A DNA stretch of 14,647 bases from JAFGHJ01 sp964631335 (GCA_964631335.1 CAZVXD010000044.1:1-14647), one strand, 5' to 3'; shown: positions 1-7,431, numbered from the stretch's first letter. Notes: generated by a model from the sequence alone, not told the origin. Translations and numbers: made by a program.

Positions 1-237
1 CCTACAGGACCGTGGGCTTACCGGGGTAGAATTGCCGATACCGCATATAACAGCACCACCATTCATCCGGCAATTATAGATTATCACGGTGACTCATATT
101 TCTTTTATCATAACGGCTCGCTCCCCACCGGAGGCGACCATAGGCGCTCAATATGCATAGATTATCTCTATTACAATCCCGACGGCACAATAAAAAAGAT
201 AATACAGACAACAGGTGGCGTGAAAACTGTAGAATAA
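1..237 (+). CDS. GH43-type glycosidase, C-terminal fragment
   Basis: This is the last 78 codons of a gene that begins before the window; frame 1 is open to a TAA at 235-237. The peptide carries a pattern I recognise from the C-terminal part of GH43 arabinofuranosidase/xylosidase catalytic domains: 'GPW.YRG', then 'NSTTIHPAIIDY.G.SYFFYHNG', then 'RRS.C.DYLYYNPDGTI'. In such enzymes this part forms the last blades of the five-bladed propeller. The protein ends soon after that ('TTGGVKTVE'), so it has no CBM and, unlike the next two genes, no T9SS sorting domain. The catalytic residues lie upstream and cannot be checked. It lies 306 bases before the next GH43 gene on the same strand, so it probably belongs to the same arabinan/xylan-degradation cluster. 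Exact substrate and cell location are unknown; a periplasmic enzyme is plausible. Confidence 0.8.
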   Translation, partial: PTGPWAYRGRIADTAYNSTTIHPAIIDYHGDSYFFYHNGSLPTGGDHRRSICIDYLYYNPDGTIKKIIQTTGGVKTVE

Positions 238-317
238 ATAAGACGTACCGGAAATCATTTATTACCGGACAGATAAGACTATCCATTTTCTTACCCGAAA
301 ATAGGAGAATAGGCCCC

Positions 318-346
318 TTGACTTTATAGCGCTTTACATTTATTCT
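318..346 (+). promoter_or_regulatory. Candidate sigma70-like promoter for the first complete GH43 gene
   Basis: TTGACT at 318-323 and TATTCT at 341-346 are separated by 17 bases, a good spacing for a -35/-10 pair with 5/6 and 4/6 consensus matches. It would give a leader of about 190 bases before the start at 544. Bacteroidota-type housekeeping sigma factors often use a different -33/-7 motif, so the match could be chance in this AT-rich stretch. Confidence 0.3.
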
Positions 347-531
347 TTTATAATAAAGTTTTTTAAAAAAATTCTCTTATGATTCGGAATTTTGGATATG
401 TTTATTTTCTAATTAAAAAGATGGTTTTTATGAATAATACGCAGAAAAAGTTTTATATTTCATGGATCAATAGCTGTGTTTTTACAGATATAAAAAATAA
501 TTACTTGTAAAATGTTATATCAAAACAATAT

Positions 532-538
532 AAGGAGG
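532..538 (+). promoter_or_regulatory. Strong Shine-Dalgarno site for the GH43-CBM6 gene
   Basis: AAGGAGG lies 5 bases before the ATG at 544. It fixes the start codon, which also opens a textbook signal peptide. Confidence 0.75.
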
Positions 539-543
539 AAGAA

Positions 544-2793
544 ATGAAAAAAATGTTAATATTACTCAGTTGTTGTCTTATAATGGTAAACTACGTTTAC
601 GGACAATCTCCATCGTTTCAAACCTATATAAATCCTATTATTCCCGGTGACCATCCCGATCCCACACTAACAAAAATCGGCGACCATTTTTACACATCCG
701 GTTCCTCGTTTAATCCCACACCAAAAATTTATCATTCAACCGATCTGGTGCATTGGGAAGTAATCGCACAGCCGGTCTCAGCTTCCTGGTCCGGGTACGG
801 AGATGAACCCGGTGGCGGTATCTGGGGCGGACACATGGTTTTATACAACGGAACCTACTGGCATTTCTTTGGAAGAGGAGGAGGCAGTATGTATTTCGTT
901 ACAGCAAATCAACCCGAAGGTCCATGGAGCGATCCAACAATGATACAGGTTCCGGCTGGTATGTCGGGATTGGGTGTAGATAATTCCGTTTTTGTTGATG
1001 ATGAAACCGAGAAATGGTATTTGCTCACTAAAGCCGGTCATGTAAATAATCATATTGTGGAATTGGGCGAGGATGGTCAGCCTACCGGGACAGTTCTCGA
1101 TTTAACCTGGCTTAACGCGGATACTACCTACGGCTGGGCGGAAGGACCCGTTATGTGGAAGTACAAGGACTATTACTATTACAGTTTCGCGGAACATCTA
1201 GTTGGCAAACAATACGTGATGCGCAGCGACACACTAACCGACGATGAATCGGACTGGACGGTTGTGCCAAGTTCAAGTAACATTTTTACCGGTTCCCCGG
1301 GCACTTTCAACAGACCCAACCATATCTCACCTGTAGTTATGCTCGAAGACAGCACAAGTTGGACCATCCCCCATAGTTATCATAAAAACATTAATTGGTA
1401 TGCGCATGGGCGTCAGGGTCTGCTCTGTCAGGTAACGTACGACGATGAAGATTTCCCTGTTATACAATATCCTCCAACTAATTCTGTCCAGGCTCCGGCT
1501 CTCCCCAGCAGCGGTATCCCCTGGATGGTACCGAAATCCGACATGTTCAATGAATCGACATTGAAACCCGAATGGTCGTTCCTGGGATATACACCCGACG
1601 GGACATATTCACTAACTGAAAGGGAGGGCTGGTTATATCTGGAACCTTACGGAGGAAATAATACTGTAATTCAAAATGACGGCGAGCACAGTTATTCTTT
1701 AATAACAAAAGTGGATTTCGAGCCGGAATCCGCCTCCGATGAAGCCGGTTTATGGATAATTAACGGTCCTGAAACACATTACGTAAAAGTTTTCAGTACA
1801 GTTAACAGTGAAAGTGAAAGCGTTTTAAAATTTAGTTTTGAGGATATCTCATACGAAGTAGAAAATACGATTGGTTCAACAGTGTGGCTGAAATTACTTC
1901 GAGATGAGCATATGATGTACGGTTATTACAGTTCAGACGGGTTCACCTGGACTCAGATTGGTGAGTCTATAGACGCCTCAGCCCTGGATAAAGAGCAAAC
2001 CACGTTCAATGATTTTACCGGAAATCAGCAGGGGCTTTATGTTGAAGGGAAATCAGCCTTTTTTGACCTTTATCTTTACCGGGACGCTTATACACGTATA
2101 GCCGCGCAAAACCCTGCCAATAGATTTGGGGTAAGTTCTACGAGCACCTATTTGAGAAACATTAACAGCGGTGATTGGGCACTGTATGCGGGAGTCGAAT
2201 TCGGCGGTAACGCAGATTATCCGAAAGCTCCTGATTCATTCGCTGTCGTAGCTTCGAGTGACACTTCAGGAGGTACTATTGAAGTATGGCTGGATTCTAT
2301 CGATACCGGGGAAAAAATTGCCGAATGCAATATCAGCAGTACCGGCGATTGGGAAGCTTTTGAGGTATTTACATCGGCGGTAAACTCGGTATCGGGCAGG
2401 CACGATGTGTATTTGAAATTCACGGGCGGCGAGGGCGAACTTTTCCGACTTCAATGGCTGAAGTTTCTAATTGAAGGTGATTCTCTTTCTTATATTGAGG
2501 AATCAAACTCTTCCGATATACCGAAAAACTATGTTTTAGAACAAAACCATCCGAATCCCTTTGCTATATCTACGACTATTAGATTCGGAATCCCCAATAA
2601 ATCTTTTGTTTCTGTAAAGGCTTACAATCTTCTCGGCCAGGAAGTGGCGGTAATTGCGGAGAAAGAGTTTTCTGCCGGTATACATTCCGTTAAATTCGAC
2701 GCGTCCAATTTATCCAGCGGGATGTATTTCTATAAAATTGAAGCAAAAGATAGTAACTTTTCAGAAACAAAGAAAATGATTTTAATTAAATAA
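544..2793 (+). CDS. Secreted GH43 glycosidase with CBM6 and T9SS sorting domain
   Basis: The 749-residue protein is predicted to remove L-arabinose or D-xylose from arabinoxylan-type chains outside the cell. Residues 1-20 form a signal peptide (MKKMLILLS... ending VYG, cleavage before QSP). The GH43 propeller spans about 27-325. Its expected catalytic triad is visible: base D39 in HPDP, pKa-modulating D146 in GVDNS and acid E200 in WAEGP. Residues about 330-512 look like the beta-sandwich that follows many GH43 domains (GLW/YVK and GLYVEG strands). Residues about 514-645 resemble CBM6 (GDWALYAGVEFG, GGTIEVWLDS, GRHDVYLKFTGGEGELF). After a short linker, 664-749 is a type A T9SS domain (NHPNPF, YNLLGQEVAV, DASNLSSGMYFYK, TKKMILIK), so the product should cross the outer membrane and be anchored or released. 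The start is set by AAGGAGG 5 bases upstream. Its signal-peptide DNA is copied in the remnant at 6961. GH43 is clear; the subfamily and whether the enzyme is an arabinofuranosidase or xylosidase are not. Confidence 0.93.
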   Translation: MKKMLILLSCCLIMVNYVYGQSPSFQTYINPIIPGDHPDPTLTKIGDHFYTSGSSFNPTPKIYHSTDLVHWEVIAQPVSASWSGYGDEPGGGIWGGHMVLYNGTYWHFFGRGGGSMYFVTANQPEGPWSDPTMIQVPAGMSGLGVDNSVFVDDETEKWYLLTKAGHVNNHIVELGEDGQPTGTVLDLTWLNADTTYGWAEGPVMWKYKDYYYYSFAEHLVGKQYVMRSDTLTDDESDWTVVPSSSNIFTGSPGTFNRPNHISPVVMLEDSTSWTIPHSYHKNINWYAHGRQGLLCQVTYDDEDFPVIQYPPTNSVQAPALPSSGIPWMVPKSDMFNESTLKPEWSFLGYTPDGTYSLTEREGWLYLEPYGGNNTVIQNDGEHSYSLITKVDFEPESASDEAGLWIINGPETHYVKVFSTVNSESESVLKFSFEDISYEVENTIGSTVWLKLLRDEHMMYGYYSSDGFTWTQIGESIDASALDKEQTTFNDFTGNQQGLYVEGKSAFFDLYLYRDAYTRIAAQNPANRFGVSSTSTYLRNINSGDWALYAGVEFGGNADYPKAPDSFAVVASSDTSGGTIEVWLDSIDTGEKIAECNISSTGDWEAFEVFTSAVNSVSGRHDVYLKFTGGEGELFRLQWLKFLIEGDSLSYIEESNSSDIPKNYVLEQNHPNPFAISTTIRFGIPNKSFVSVKAYNLLGQEVAVIAEKEFSAGIHSVKFDASNLSSGMYFYKIEAKDSNFSETKKMILIK

Positions 2794-2905
2794 AGGAGAA
2801 ATGCTAAGCAGGTAAAAAGTCAAAAGAGGAATTTAATGTTAGAGGAAAAGTAAATCTCTTTTATCTTAACTTTTTATTTTTAAACCAGTTAGAGGAGGAG
2901 GTTAG
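2794..2905 (+). other. Short spacer between the two GH43 genes
   Basis: The spacer holds two tiny ORFs with purine-rich sequence in front: ATG-CTA-AGC-AGG-TAA at 2801-2815, behind AAAGGAGAA, and MLEEK-stop at 2836-2853. A weak A/T-rich stem (AAAAGAG at 2822-2828, CTCTTTT at 2856-2862) is followed by T-rich DNA and could be a poor terminator or attenuator. No clear promoter is seen, so co-transcription of the two genes is likely but unproven. Confidence 0.35.
2891..2900 (+). promoter_or_regulatory. Shine-Dalgarno site deciding the start of the long GH43 gene
   Basis: AGAGGAGGAG lies just upstream of the ATG at 2906 and favours that start. The in-frame ATG at 2990, which opens a more conventional signal peptide, has no recognisable ribosome-binding site. 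Confidence 0.65.
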
Positions 2906-5900
2906 ATGATAAAATTTATTTTAACGATCGTTTCTAGTATCTCAATATCTTTTTTATGCTTTATTAAAGTTAATGTCCGAAAACCGATAATGTCTATAAC
3001 CAGAATTGTATACTCTTGTATATTATTATGTGGTTTATTTTTGGCAACATTGCCCGCTGAGTCACAACAGACATTCTGTAATCCTTTAAATTTAGATTAC
3101 AGATTTATGTCTGACGCAGTCGATGCCCGCGAGGCTGCCGACCCGGTTATAATTTTATTCGACGATGACTATTATCTTTTCGCTTCACGCTCGGGTGGTT
3201 ATTGGACTTCTCCGGATCTTCATGAGTGGACGCTCATTGTTCCGACCGGTCTCGACGATATCGATACTTATGCTCCGGCCGTAATAGTTATAGGGGATAC
3301 TGTATATTATACTGGTTCAACATCTGGTCAAATCTACAAGACTGCCGATCCTAAATCGGGTGTTTGGACGGAAGGACCAAGTATTGGATCGTACGGCGAT
3401 CCAGCTCTTTTCCTCGACGATGATGGAAGGTTATATATGTATCATGGACTAACCAACACAACAACCAGTGCTAATATTCGTATGGTCGAACTCGATCCCG
3501 AAACATTTTGGAAAAAGGGCGGTGAAATCGATTTGGTTTTTTCAATGGCTTCAACACATGGGTGGGAAAGACGAGGAGATGATAATTTGTTGGATGAAAA
3601 GCCGTGGATCGAGGGATCCTGGATGAACAAAATAAATGATAAATACTATCTTCATTATGCTGCTCCGGGAACGGAATTTAAAACGTACGCGGATGGTATC
3701 TACGTATCATCTGATTCGGCAAAAGGTCCCTTTGAATACGCTACATACAGTCCTTTTTCATTTAAGCCGACCGGTTTTATCTCAGGAGCGGGGCATGGTT
3801 GCACATTTAAGGATAAAGATGATAACTATTGGCAGGTTGCAACGTTGACTATATCGGTCAAACATATGTTCGAACGTCGTTTATGTCTTTACCCTGTCGA
3901 TGTTGATGCTGACAGCAATATCCGTTGTAATACTGTTTTTGGTGACTACCCGCAATATCTTCCGGGGATAGAGAACGACCCGATAAATGATAATTTTGCC
4001 GGTATGCTCTTATTATCTCACAAAAAATTTGTCACAGCTTCTTCCTCTCTAGAGGGTTATGGTGTTAAAAATGCGGTCGATGAAGATGCTCGTACTTATT
4101 GGTCTGCTCAGAGTGGTGATCCCGGTGAATGGATATTGGTTGATTTGGGTAAGGAATGTGATGTTGAAGCTATTCAGATAAATTTTGCGGAACATAATAC
4201 TGTTCCCAGCCTTGTCCGTGGGCGTGATGTTATATTATATGAGAGATACGTAATTGAACATTCTAATGATGGGATGAGTTGGGATACACTTGTTGATAAA
4301 AGTCTAAATATGGAGGACGTTCCTCACGATTATATCGAATTAGATGAAACTGCCCAGGCGCGGTATATTAAACTCACAAACATATTTACTCCCGGGGAAG
4401 GCAATTTTGCGGTTCGCGGTCTTCGAGTTTTTGGAAATTCAGAACAAGCTGTTTTTATAGAAGTTACTGATTTTACTGTGGATCGCGATGCCGATGAAAG
4501 AAACGCTGTAATCCGCTGGGACAGCGTTCCGGATGCAGATGGTTATATTATTCGTTATGGTATAGCGGCAGATAAACTGTATAACAATTATATGGTTTAC
4601 GATGTAGATAGCGTCGAAATACATAGTCTTAATGCGGGAGTGGATTATTATTTTAGTGTCGAGGCATTCGACGGCGGCACAGATTATTATTACTCTGTCG
4701 GTGAATTTCGCTCTTTTGAATCGGGAGATTGGAATGACGTTAATACCTGGGAACAATATGATGGTTCAGCGTGGATTAATCCCGTATCTAGCGTTCCGAC
4801 TCCATCCGATGGAGTAATTACTATTCTTGGTGGAGATACGGTGACTATAACGACGGCTGATTCGATAGATCAAGTCATTATTTCTTCTGGCGCTTGTTTG
4901 GCGATTAATCCTGGTATTCCATTGTTGGTTAAAGATGGAATTGGAACGGATTTGACAGTCTATGGGACTTTAATGAATTCCGGCTCTATCGCACAGGATG
5001 CATTTGCTGCAATAAGTTTTTTAGATAGCAGTCGATATGTGCACGAACAGAACAGTGGCTCGATTCCTGTGTCGATATGGGGAAAGGGTTCGATTTGTGA
5101 AATCGTCAGTGTAACGAGTGATCCGCCAACAGGCTTAGATCAGATTTTTTTCCATTTGACCTGGGATTGTTCGGGTCAGACATCGGATGTTAGTATGGGA
5201 TGGGACGGTGATACGATAGGAGGAGATATAAATATACTGAATACAGGAACAGGTGTATGGCAATTATGTGATCCAACCACAGGTACGCCAGTAACCATAA
5301 ATATTAATGGCGATTTAAATCATGTATCGGGGACGGTTGCTGCTCACATGTCTAATGAAGGAGAAACATCTGTTACTATAAATCAGGGTGGCAGTATAAA
5401 CATAACAGGAGGACAATTTAGTATAAGTGGAGGAACCCAGGGAGGAACGGGTACTACAGTATGGAATTTAAACGATGGCGATTTTTCTGTTTCAGATGCG
5501 AGTATACAGAATAGTACGACAACGCCGTCAGGAGCGCGGTTCGTATTTAAGAAGTCGGGAACTCAGAATTTAAATATAGGTTCGGGCAATACGATAGGCG
5601 CTTTGCCGATAGTGGTAGATAGTGGGACCACGTTAAATATAGGAACTAGTGAATTGATGGGCGATGGTCACTTTATGTTAAACTCGGGTGCCACATTAGA
5701 GACAGCACACGCCGATGGAATAGATGGGAATATACAAACGGAGGGAACAAAGATATTAAACAAGTCGGCAAATTACACATATAATGGTACTGTGGCGCAG
5801 GTAACCGGTAGTTTGCTGCCGGATACGGTAAATAACCTGACGTTGGATAACAGTTCGGGGTTGACTTTGTCACAGGATGTAGTTGTAAATGGAGTGATGG

Positions 5901-6931
5901 ATATGAAGCAGGGGACGCTTCAATCAGAAAGTGGGATATTGAGCTATGGTGAAGATGGGATGCTAAAATATTCAGGTGTCGATAGTGTTCAAACGACTGG
6001 CGATCTTGAATTTCCGAATATCGAAGGCCCAAAGGATTTAATAATTTCGAATGATGAAGGAGTAGACCTGCACGCCACAAGACAAATAAGAGGTACCTTG
6101 GATTTAGAAAGTATTCTGGTGTTAGGAGCAAATACATTAACAGCAGGGACTGCAACTACGGAGGATATTACTTCGGCGTTTGTAAATACAGACGGAGGAG
6201 GGCTTTTGAAATTGCCGGTGACCAGTTCGGCAGAGGTATTGTATCCCATAGGAGCAACCGGAGAAAATAGGGTTTCTTATTGTCCTTTGTGGATAACTAA
6301 TAACGGGGGTATCGATACGATAACGGTAGGAGCAGTAACAGATACTATGTATATGGATACGAAGCCGCGTGTTAAATTAAAATGGCACATAACAGAAAGT
6401 GTCGGAGACGGAGGAGATTACGATTTGAAGTTTGGATGGACTCCGACTTCACTGCATGAGAATAGTTTATTCAGAAGGAGCAGAGAGGAGAATGCAAGAA
6501 TATTTTTTGTGGAAGGTGATACAATAGAGGCAGGTAGTGGAGACTACGAGTTTAATTTCGAGGAGAGACCTTATTGGGTGAAGCGTAGTGGAATAAGTGA
6601 TTTAGGGGTCTTTGTGGTAGGTAAGTTTAAAGATTCTGTGTGGACAGGTGTAGTAGAACATATGCCGAAAAAATATCGATTGAAACAGAACTATCCTAAT
6701 CCGTTTGCTTCGGTGACGTTTATAGAGTATGAATTGCCTGAGAATGAAAAAGTAAATTTAAAGGTATACAATGCGTTAGGTCAGGAAGTTGCAGTATTGG
6801 AGAAGAATAATAAGTTGGCTGGATGCCATAAAGTAAAGTGGGATGCGTCGAATTTGTCGACAGGTGTATATTTTTACAAATTAAAAGCCGGTTCTTTTAC
6901 TGATACAAAAAAATTATTGCTTCTAAAATAA
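2906..6931 (+). CDS. Large secreted GH43 with F5/8C, FN3, stalk and T9SS domains
   Basis: This 1341-residue modular enzyme is predicted to act outside the cell on arabinose- or xylose-containing plant polysaccharide. The N-terminus has two hydrophobic segments: 1-20, and 30-53 ending 'LPAES' before QQ, which is the better signal peptide. The GH43 domain spans about 57-355, with candidate catalytic residues D79 (AADP), D165 (GSYGDP) and E236 (WIEGSW), plus a 'GAGHG' loop at 294-298. Residues 370-510 form an F5/8 type C (CBM32-like) module: ASSS, NAVDEDARTYWSA, EWILVDLG, ARYIKL and the closing LRVFG. FN3 follows at about 515-605. From about 606 to 1245 lies a Thr/Ser/Asn/Gly-rich region with recurring short beta-strand patterns such as 'NNLTLDNSSGLTLSQDVVVNG', typical of beta-solenoid stalks. 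The T9SS domain occupies about 1254-1341 (NYPNPF, YNALGQEVAVL, DASNLSTGVYFYK). The start at 2906 follows AGAGGAGGAG; 2990 is the alternative. Sugar specificity cannot be read from sequence. Confidence 0.92.
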   Translation: MIKFILTIVSSISISFLCFIKVNVRKPIMSITRIVYSCILLCGLFLATLPAESQQTFCNPLNLDYRFMSDAVDAREAADPVIILFDDDYYLFASRSGGYWTSPDLHEWTLIVPTGLDDIDTYAPAVIVIGDTVYYTGSTSGQIYKTADPKSGVWTEGPSIGSYGDPALFLDDDGRLYMYHGLTNTTTSANIRMVELDPETFWKKGGEIDLVFSMASTHGWERRGDDNLLDEKPWIEGSWMNKINDKYYLHYAAPGTEFKTYADGIYVSSDSAKGPFEYATYSPFSFKPTGFISGAGHGCTFKDKDDNYWQVATLTISVKHMFERRLCLYPVDVDADSNIRCNTVFGDYPQYLPGIENDPINDNFAGMLLLSHKKFVTASSSLEGYGVKNAVDEDARTYWSAQSGDPGEWILVDLGKECDVEAIQINFAEHNTVPSLVRGRDVILYERYVIEHSNDGMSWDTLVDKSLNMEDVPHDYIELDETAQARYIKLTNIFTPGEGNFAVRGLRVFGNSEQAVFIEVTDFTVDRDADERNAVIRWDSVPDADGYIIRYGIAADKLYNNYMVYDVDSVEIHSLNAGVDYYFSVEAFDGGTDYYYSVGEFRSFESGDWNDVNTWEQYDGSAWINPVSSVPTPSDGVITILGGDTVTITTADSIDQVIISSGACLAINPGIPLLVKDGIGTDLTVYGTLMNSGSIAQDAFAAISFLDSSRYVHEQNSGSIPVSIWGKGSICEIVSVTSDPPTGLDQIFFHLTWDCSGQTSDVSMGWDGDTIGGDINILNTGTGVWQLCDPTTGTPVTININGDLNHVSGTVAAHMSNEGETSVTINQGGSINITGGQFSISGGTQGGTGTTVWNLNDGDFSVSDASIQNSTTTPSGARFVFKKSGTQNLNIGSGNTIGALPIVVDSGTTLNIGTSELMGDGHFMLNSGATLETAHADGIDGNIQTEGTKILNKSANYTYNGTVAQVTGSLLPDTVNNLTLDNSSGLTLSQDVVVNGVMDMKQGTLQSESGILSYGEDGMLKYSGVDSVQTTGDLEFPNIEGPKDLIISNDEGVDLHATRQIRGTLDLESILVLGANTLTAGTATTEDITSAFVNTDGGGLLKLPVTSSAEVLYPIGATGENRVSYCPLWITNNGGIDTITVGAVTDTMYMDTKPRVKLKWHITESVGDGGDYDLKFGWTPTSLHENSLFRRSREENARIFFVEGDTIEAGSGDYEFNFEERPYWVKRSGISDLGVFVVGKFKDSVWTGVVEHMPKKYRLKQNYPNPFASVTFIEYELPENEKVNLKVYNALGQEVAVLEKNNKLAGCHKVKWDASNLSTGVYFYKLKAGSFTDTKKLLLLK

Positions 6932-6960
6932 TGGGTAATAGCGATATCAGGAAGTAACAA

Positions 6961-7116
6961 ATGAAAAAAATATTAATGTTTTTGTGTTGTTGTTTTATAG
7001 TGGGTATTTACGTTTACGGACAATCTCCGTTTATTAGTGCTATTCACTTGCCCTGTGGAATAGAGGGACTCCATACTATAACTTCTATTCCACAAGGGGT
7101 GTACTCTGTGGTTTAA
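6961..7116 (+). pseudogene. Truncated N-terminal remnant of a GH43-like secreted protein
   Basis: The 51-codon ORF begins MKKILMFLCCCFIVGIYVYG-QSP and closely copies the signal peptide of the GH43-CBM6 protein (MKKMLILLSCCLIMVNYVYG-QSP). By my count 56 of the first 69 bases match those at 544-612. A modest ribosome-binding site (AGGAAG, about 6950-6955) precedes it. Similarity stops right after QSP; the frame then runs through the palindrome at 7051-7098 and ends at TAA 7114-7116. The most likely reading is the 5' remnant of a third, paralogous secreted enzyme that was lost by deletion or insertion. A functional short exported peptide is possible but less likely. The remnant is 29 bases after the long GH43 gene and on the same strand. 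Confidence 0.72.
7051..7098. repeat. Imperfect palindrome, REP- or MITE-like hairpin
   Basis: The arms CCCTGTGGAATAGA (7051-7064) and TCTATTCCACAAGGG (7084-7098) pair over 14 bases with a single bulged base, leaving a 19-base loop. This is far stronger than other palindromes seen in the window. It lies just past the point where the signal-peptide copy loses similarity. No T-run follows, so it is not a standard terminator. Extragenic palindromes mobilised by REP-associated (IS200-like) transposases have this form, but no transposase is present here and a relation is inferred only. Confidence 0.6.
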
Positions 7117-7128
7117 TACAGTTTTTGG

Positions 7129-7142
7129 TTTCGAGTTTCGAG
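7129..7142. repeat. Tandem 7-mer TTTCGAG, two copies
   Basis: TTTCGAG occurs twice head to tail at 7129-7135 and 7136-7142, just after the signal-peptide remnant. Its function is unknown; it could be slippage-derived. Confidence 0.6.
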
Positions 7143-7241
7143 GTAAAAAAAATAATTTGTGCTATTTGTTGTTTCTCTTTGTTTTAAATTTAAAATTTAC
7201 AACTTGCAATTTTCAATTTACAATTAAACGCTGAAATGTTC

Positions 7242-7268
7242 CTTTGTGTCCTTTGCGGGCTTTGTAGT
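7242..7268. repeat. Degenerate 9-mer tandem repeat, three copies
   Basis: CTTTGTGTC, CTTTGCGGG and CTTTGTAGT follow each other with no gap. A related 'CTGTGCCTTCTGTG' string lies about 30 bases downstream. Strings of this kind occur in intergenic DNA of many FCB-group genomes, by recollection rather than search. Confidence 0.55.
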
Positions 7269-7340
7269 TCATATTATGTGTTAACGGTTTTACCGCGCTG
7301 TGCCTTCTGTGAAAAAAAATGGATGGGTGGAGATTCTCTC

Positions 7341-7368
7341 TTGACATAGATTAATTTTTTATTAAAGT
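7341..7368 (+). promoter_or_regulatory. Candidate promoter of the arabinose operon
   Basis: A perfect TTGACA at 7341-7346 and TAAAGT at 7363-7368 (4/6 match to TATAAT) are 16 bases apart. This would start transcription about 70 bases before the binding-protein gene. It is the best -35 match I noticed and lies at a sensible distance, but the -10 is only fair and the sigma-factor preference of this organism is not known. Confidence 0.45.
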
Positions 7369-7384
7369 TTATTCATTAAGGGGA

Positions 7385-7410
7385 TTGATATAAAGAATAT
7401 TAACTATCAA
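7385..7410. promoter_or_regulatory. Possible operator, TTGATA/TATCAA inverted repeat
   Basis: TTGATA (7385-7390) and TATCAA (7405-7410) are inverted arms 14 bases apart, downstream of the candidate promoter and upstream of the start at 7447. The position suits a repressor site for a sugar operon. The arms are short and AT-rich, and no regulator gene is in the window, so this is tentative. Confidence 0.2.
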
Positions 7411-7431
7411 CAAATTTTAATTAATACTTGC

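Larger units (their letters stand above)
238..543 (+). other. Intergenic region, promoter-bearing leader
   Basis: This gap separates the truncated GH43 gene from the first complete one. It is AT-rich, especially from 340 on. I see a possible sigma70-like promoter at 318-346, an A/T-tract around 357-375 and an inverted repeat (TTTTACA at 480-486, TGTAAAA at 506-512). No convincing GC-rich terminator hairpin follows the upstream gene. A 29-codon ORF at 421-510 lacks a good ribosome-binding site and is not called. Confidence 0.5.

Noticed and set aside
246..269. TACCGGA repeated twice after the first gene, as possible terminator
   Set aside because: The copies are direct, not inverted, and no T-run follows, so no hairpin terminator forms.
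421..510. 29-codon ORF in the first intergenic region
   Set aside because: It has no good ribosome-binding site, no recognisable motif and AT-driven composition; chance ORF more likely.
2822..2862. AAAAGAG/CTCTTTT stem as an intrinsic terminator
   Set aside because: The stem is 7 A/T-rich pairs with a loop of about 27 bases; too weak to call as a terminator, mentioned only as a possibility.
5673..6155. 160-codon minus-strand ORF inside the long GH43 gene
   Set aside because: It is antisense to a well-supported coding frame, is low in complexity (Leu/Ser/His/Pro-rich) and shows no recognisable domain; it arises from the repetitive Ser/Thr/Gly codons of the stalk.
7041..7116. Palindrome region as an intrinsic terminator of the GH43 block
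   Set aside because: The stem is strong but the loop is long and no T-rich tail follows directly; a repeat element fits better.
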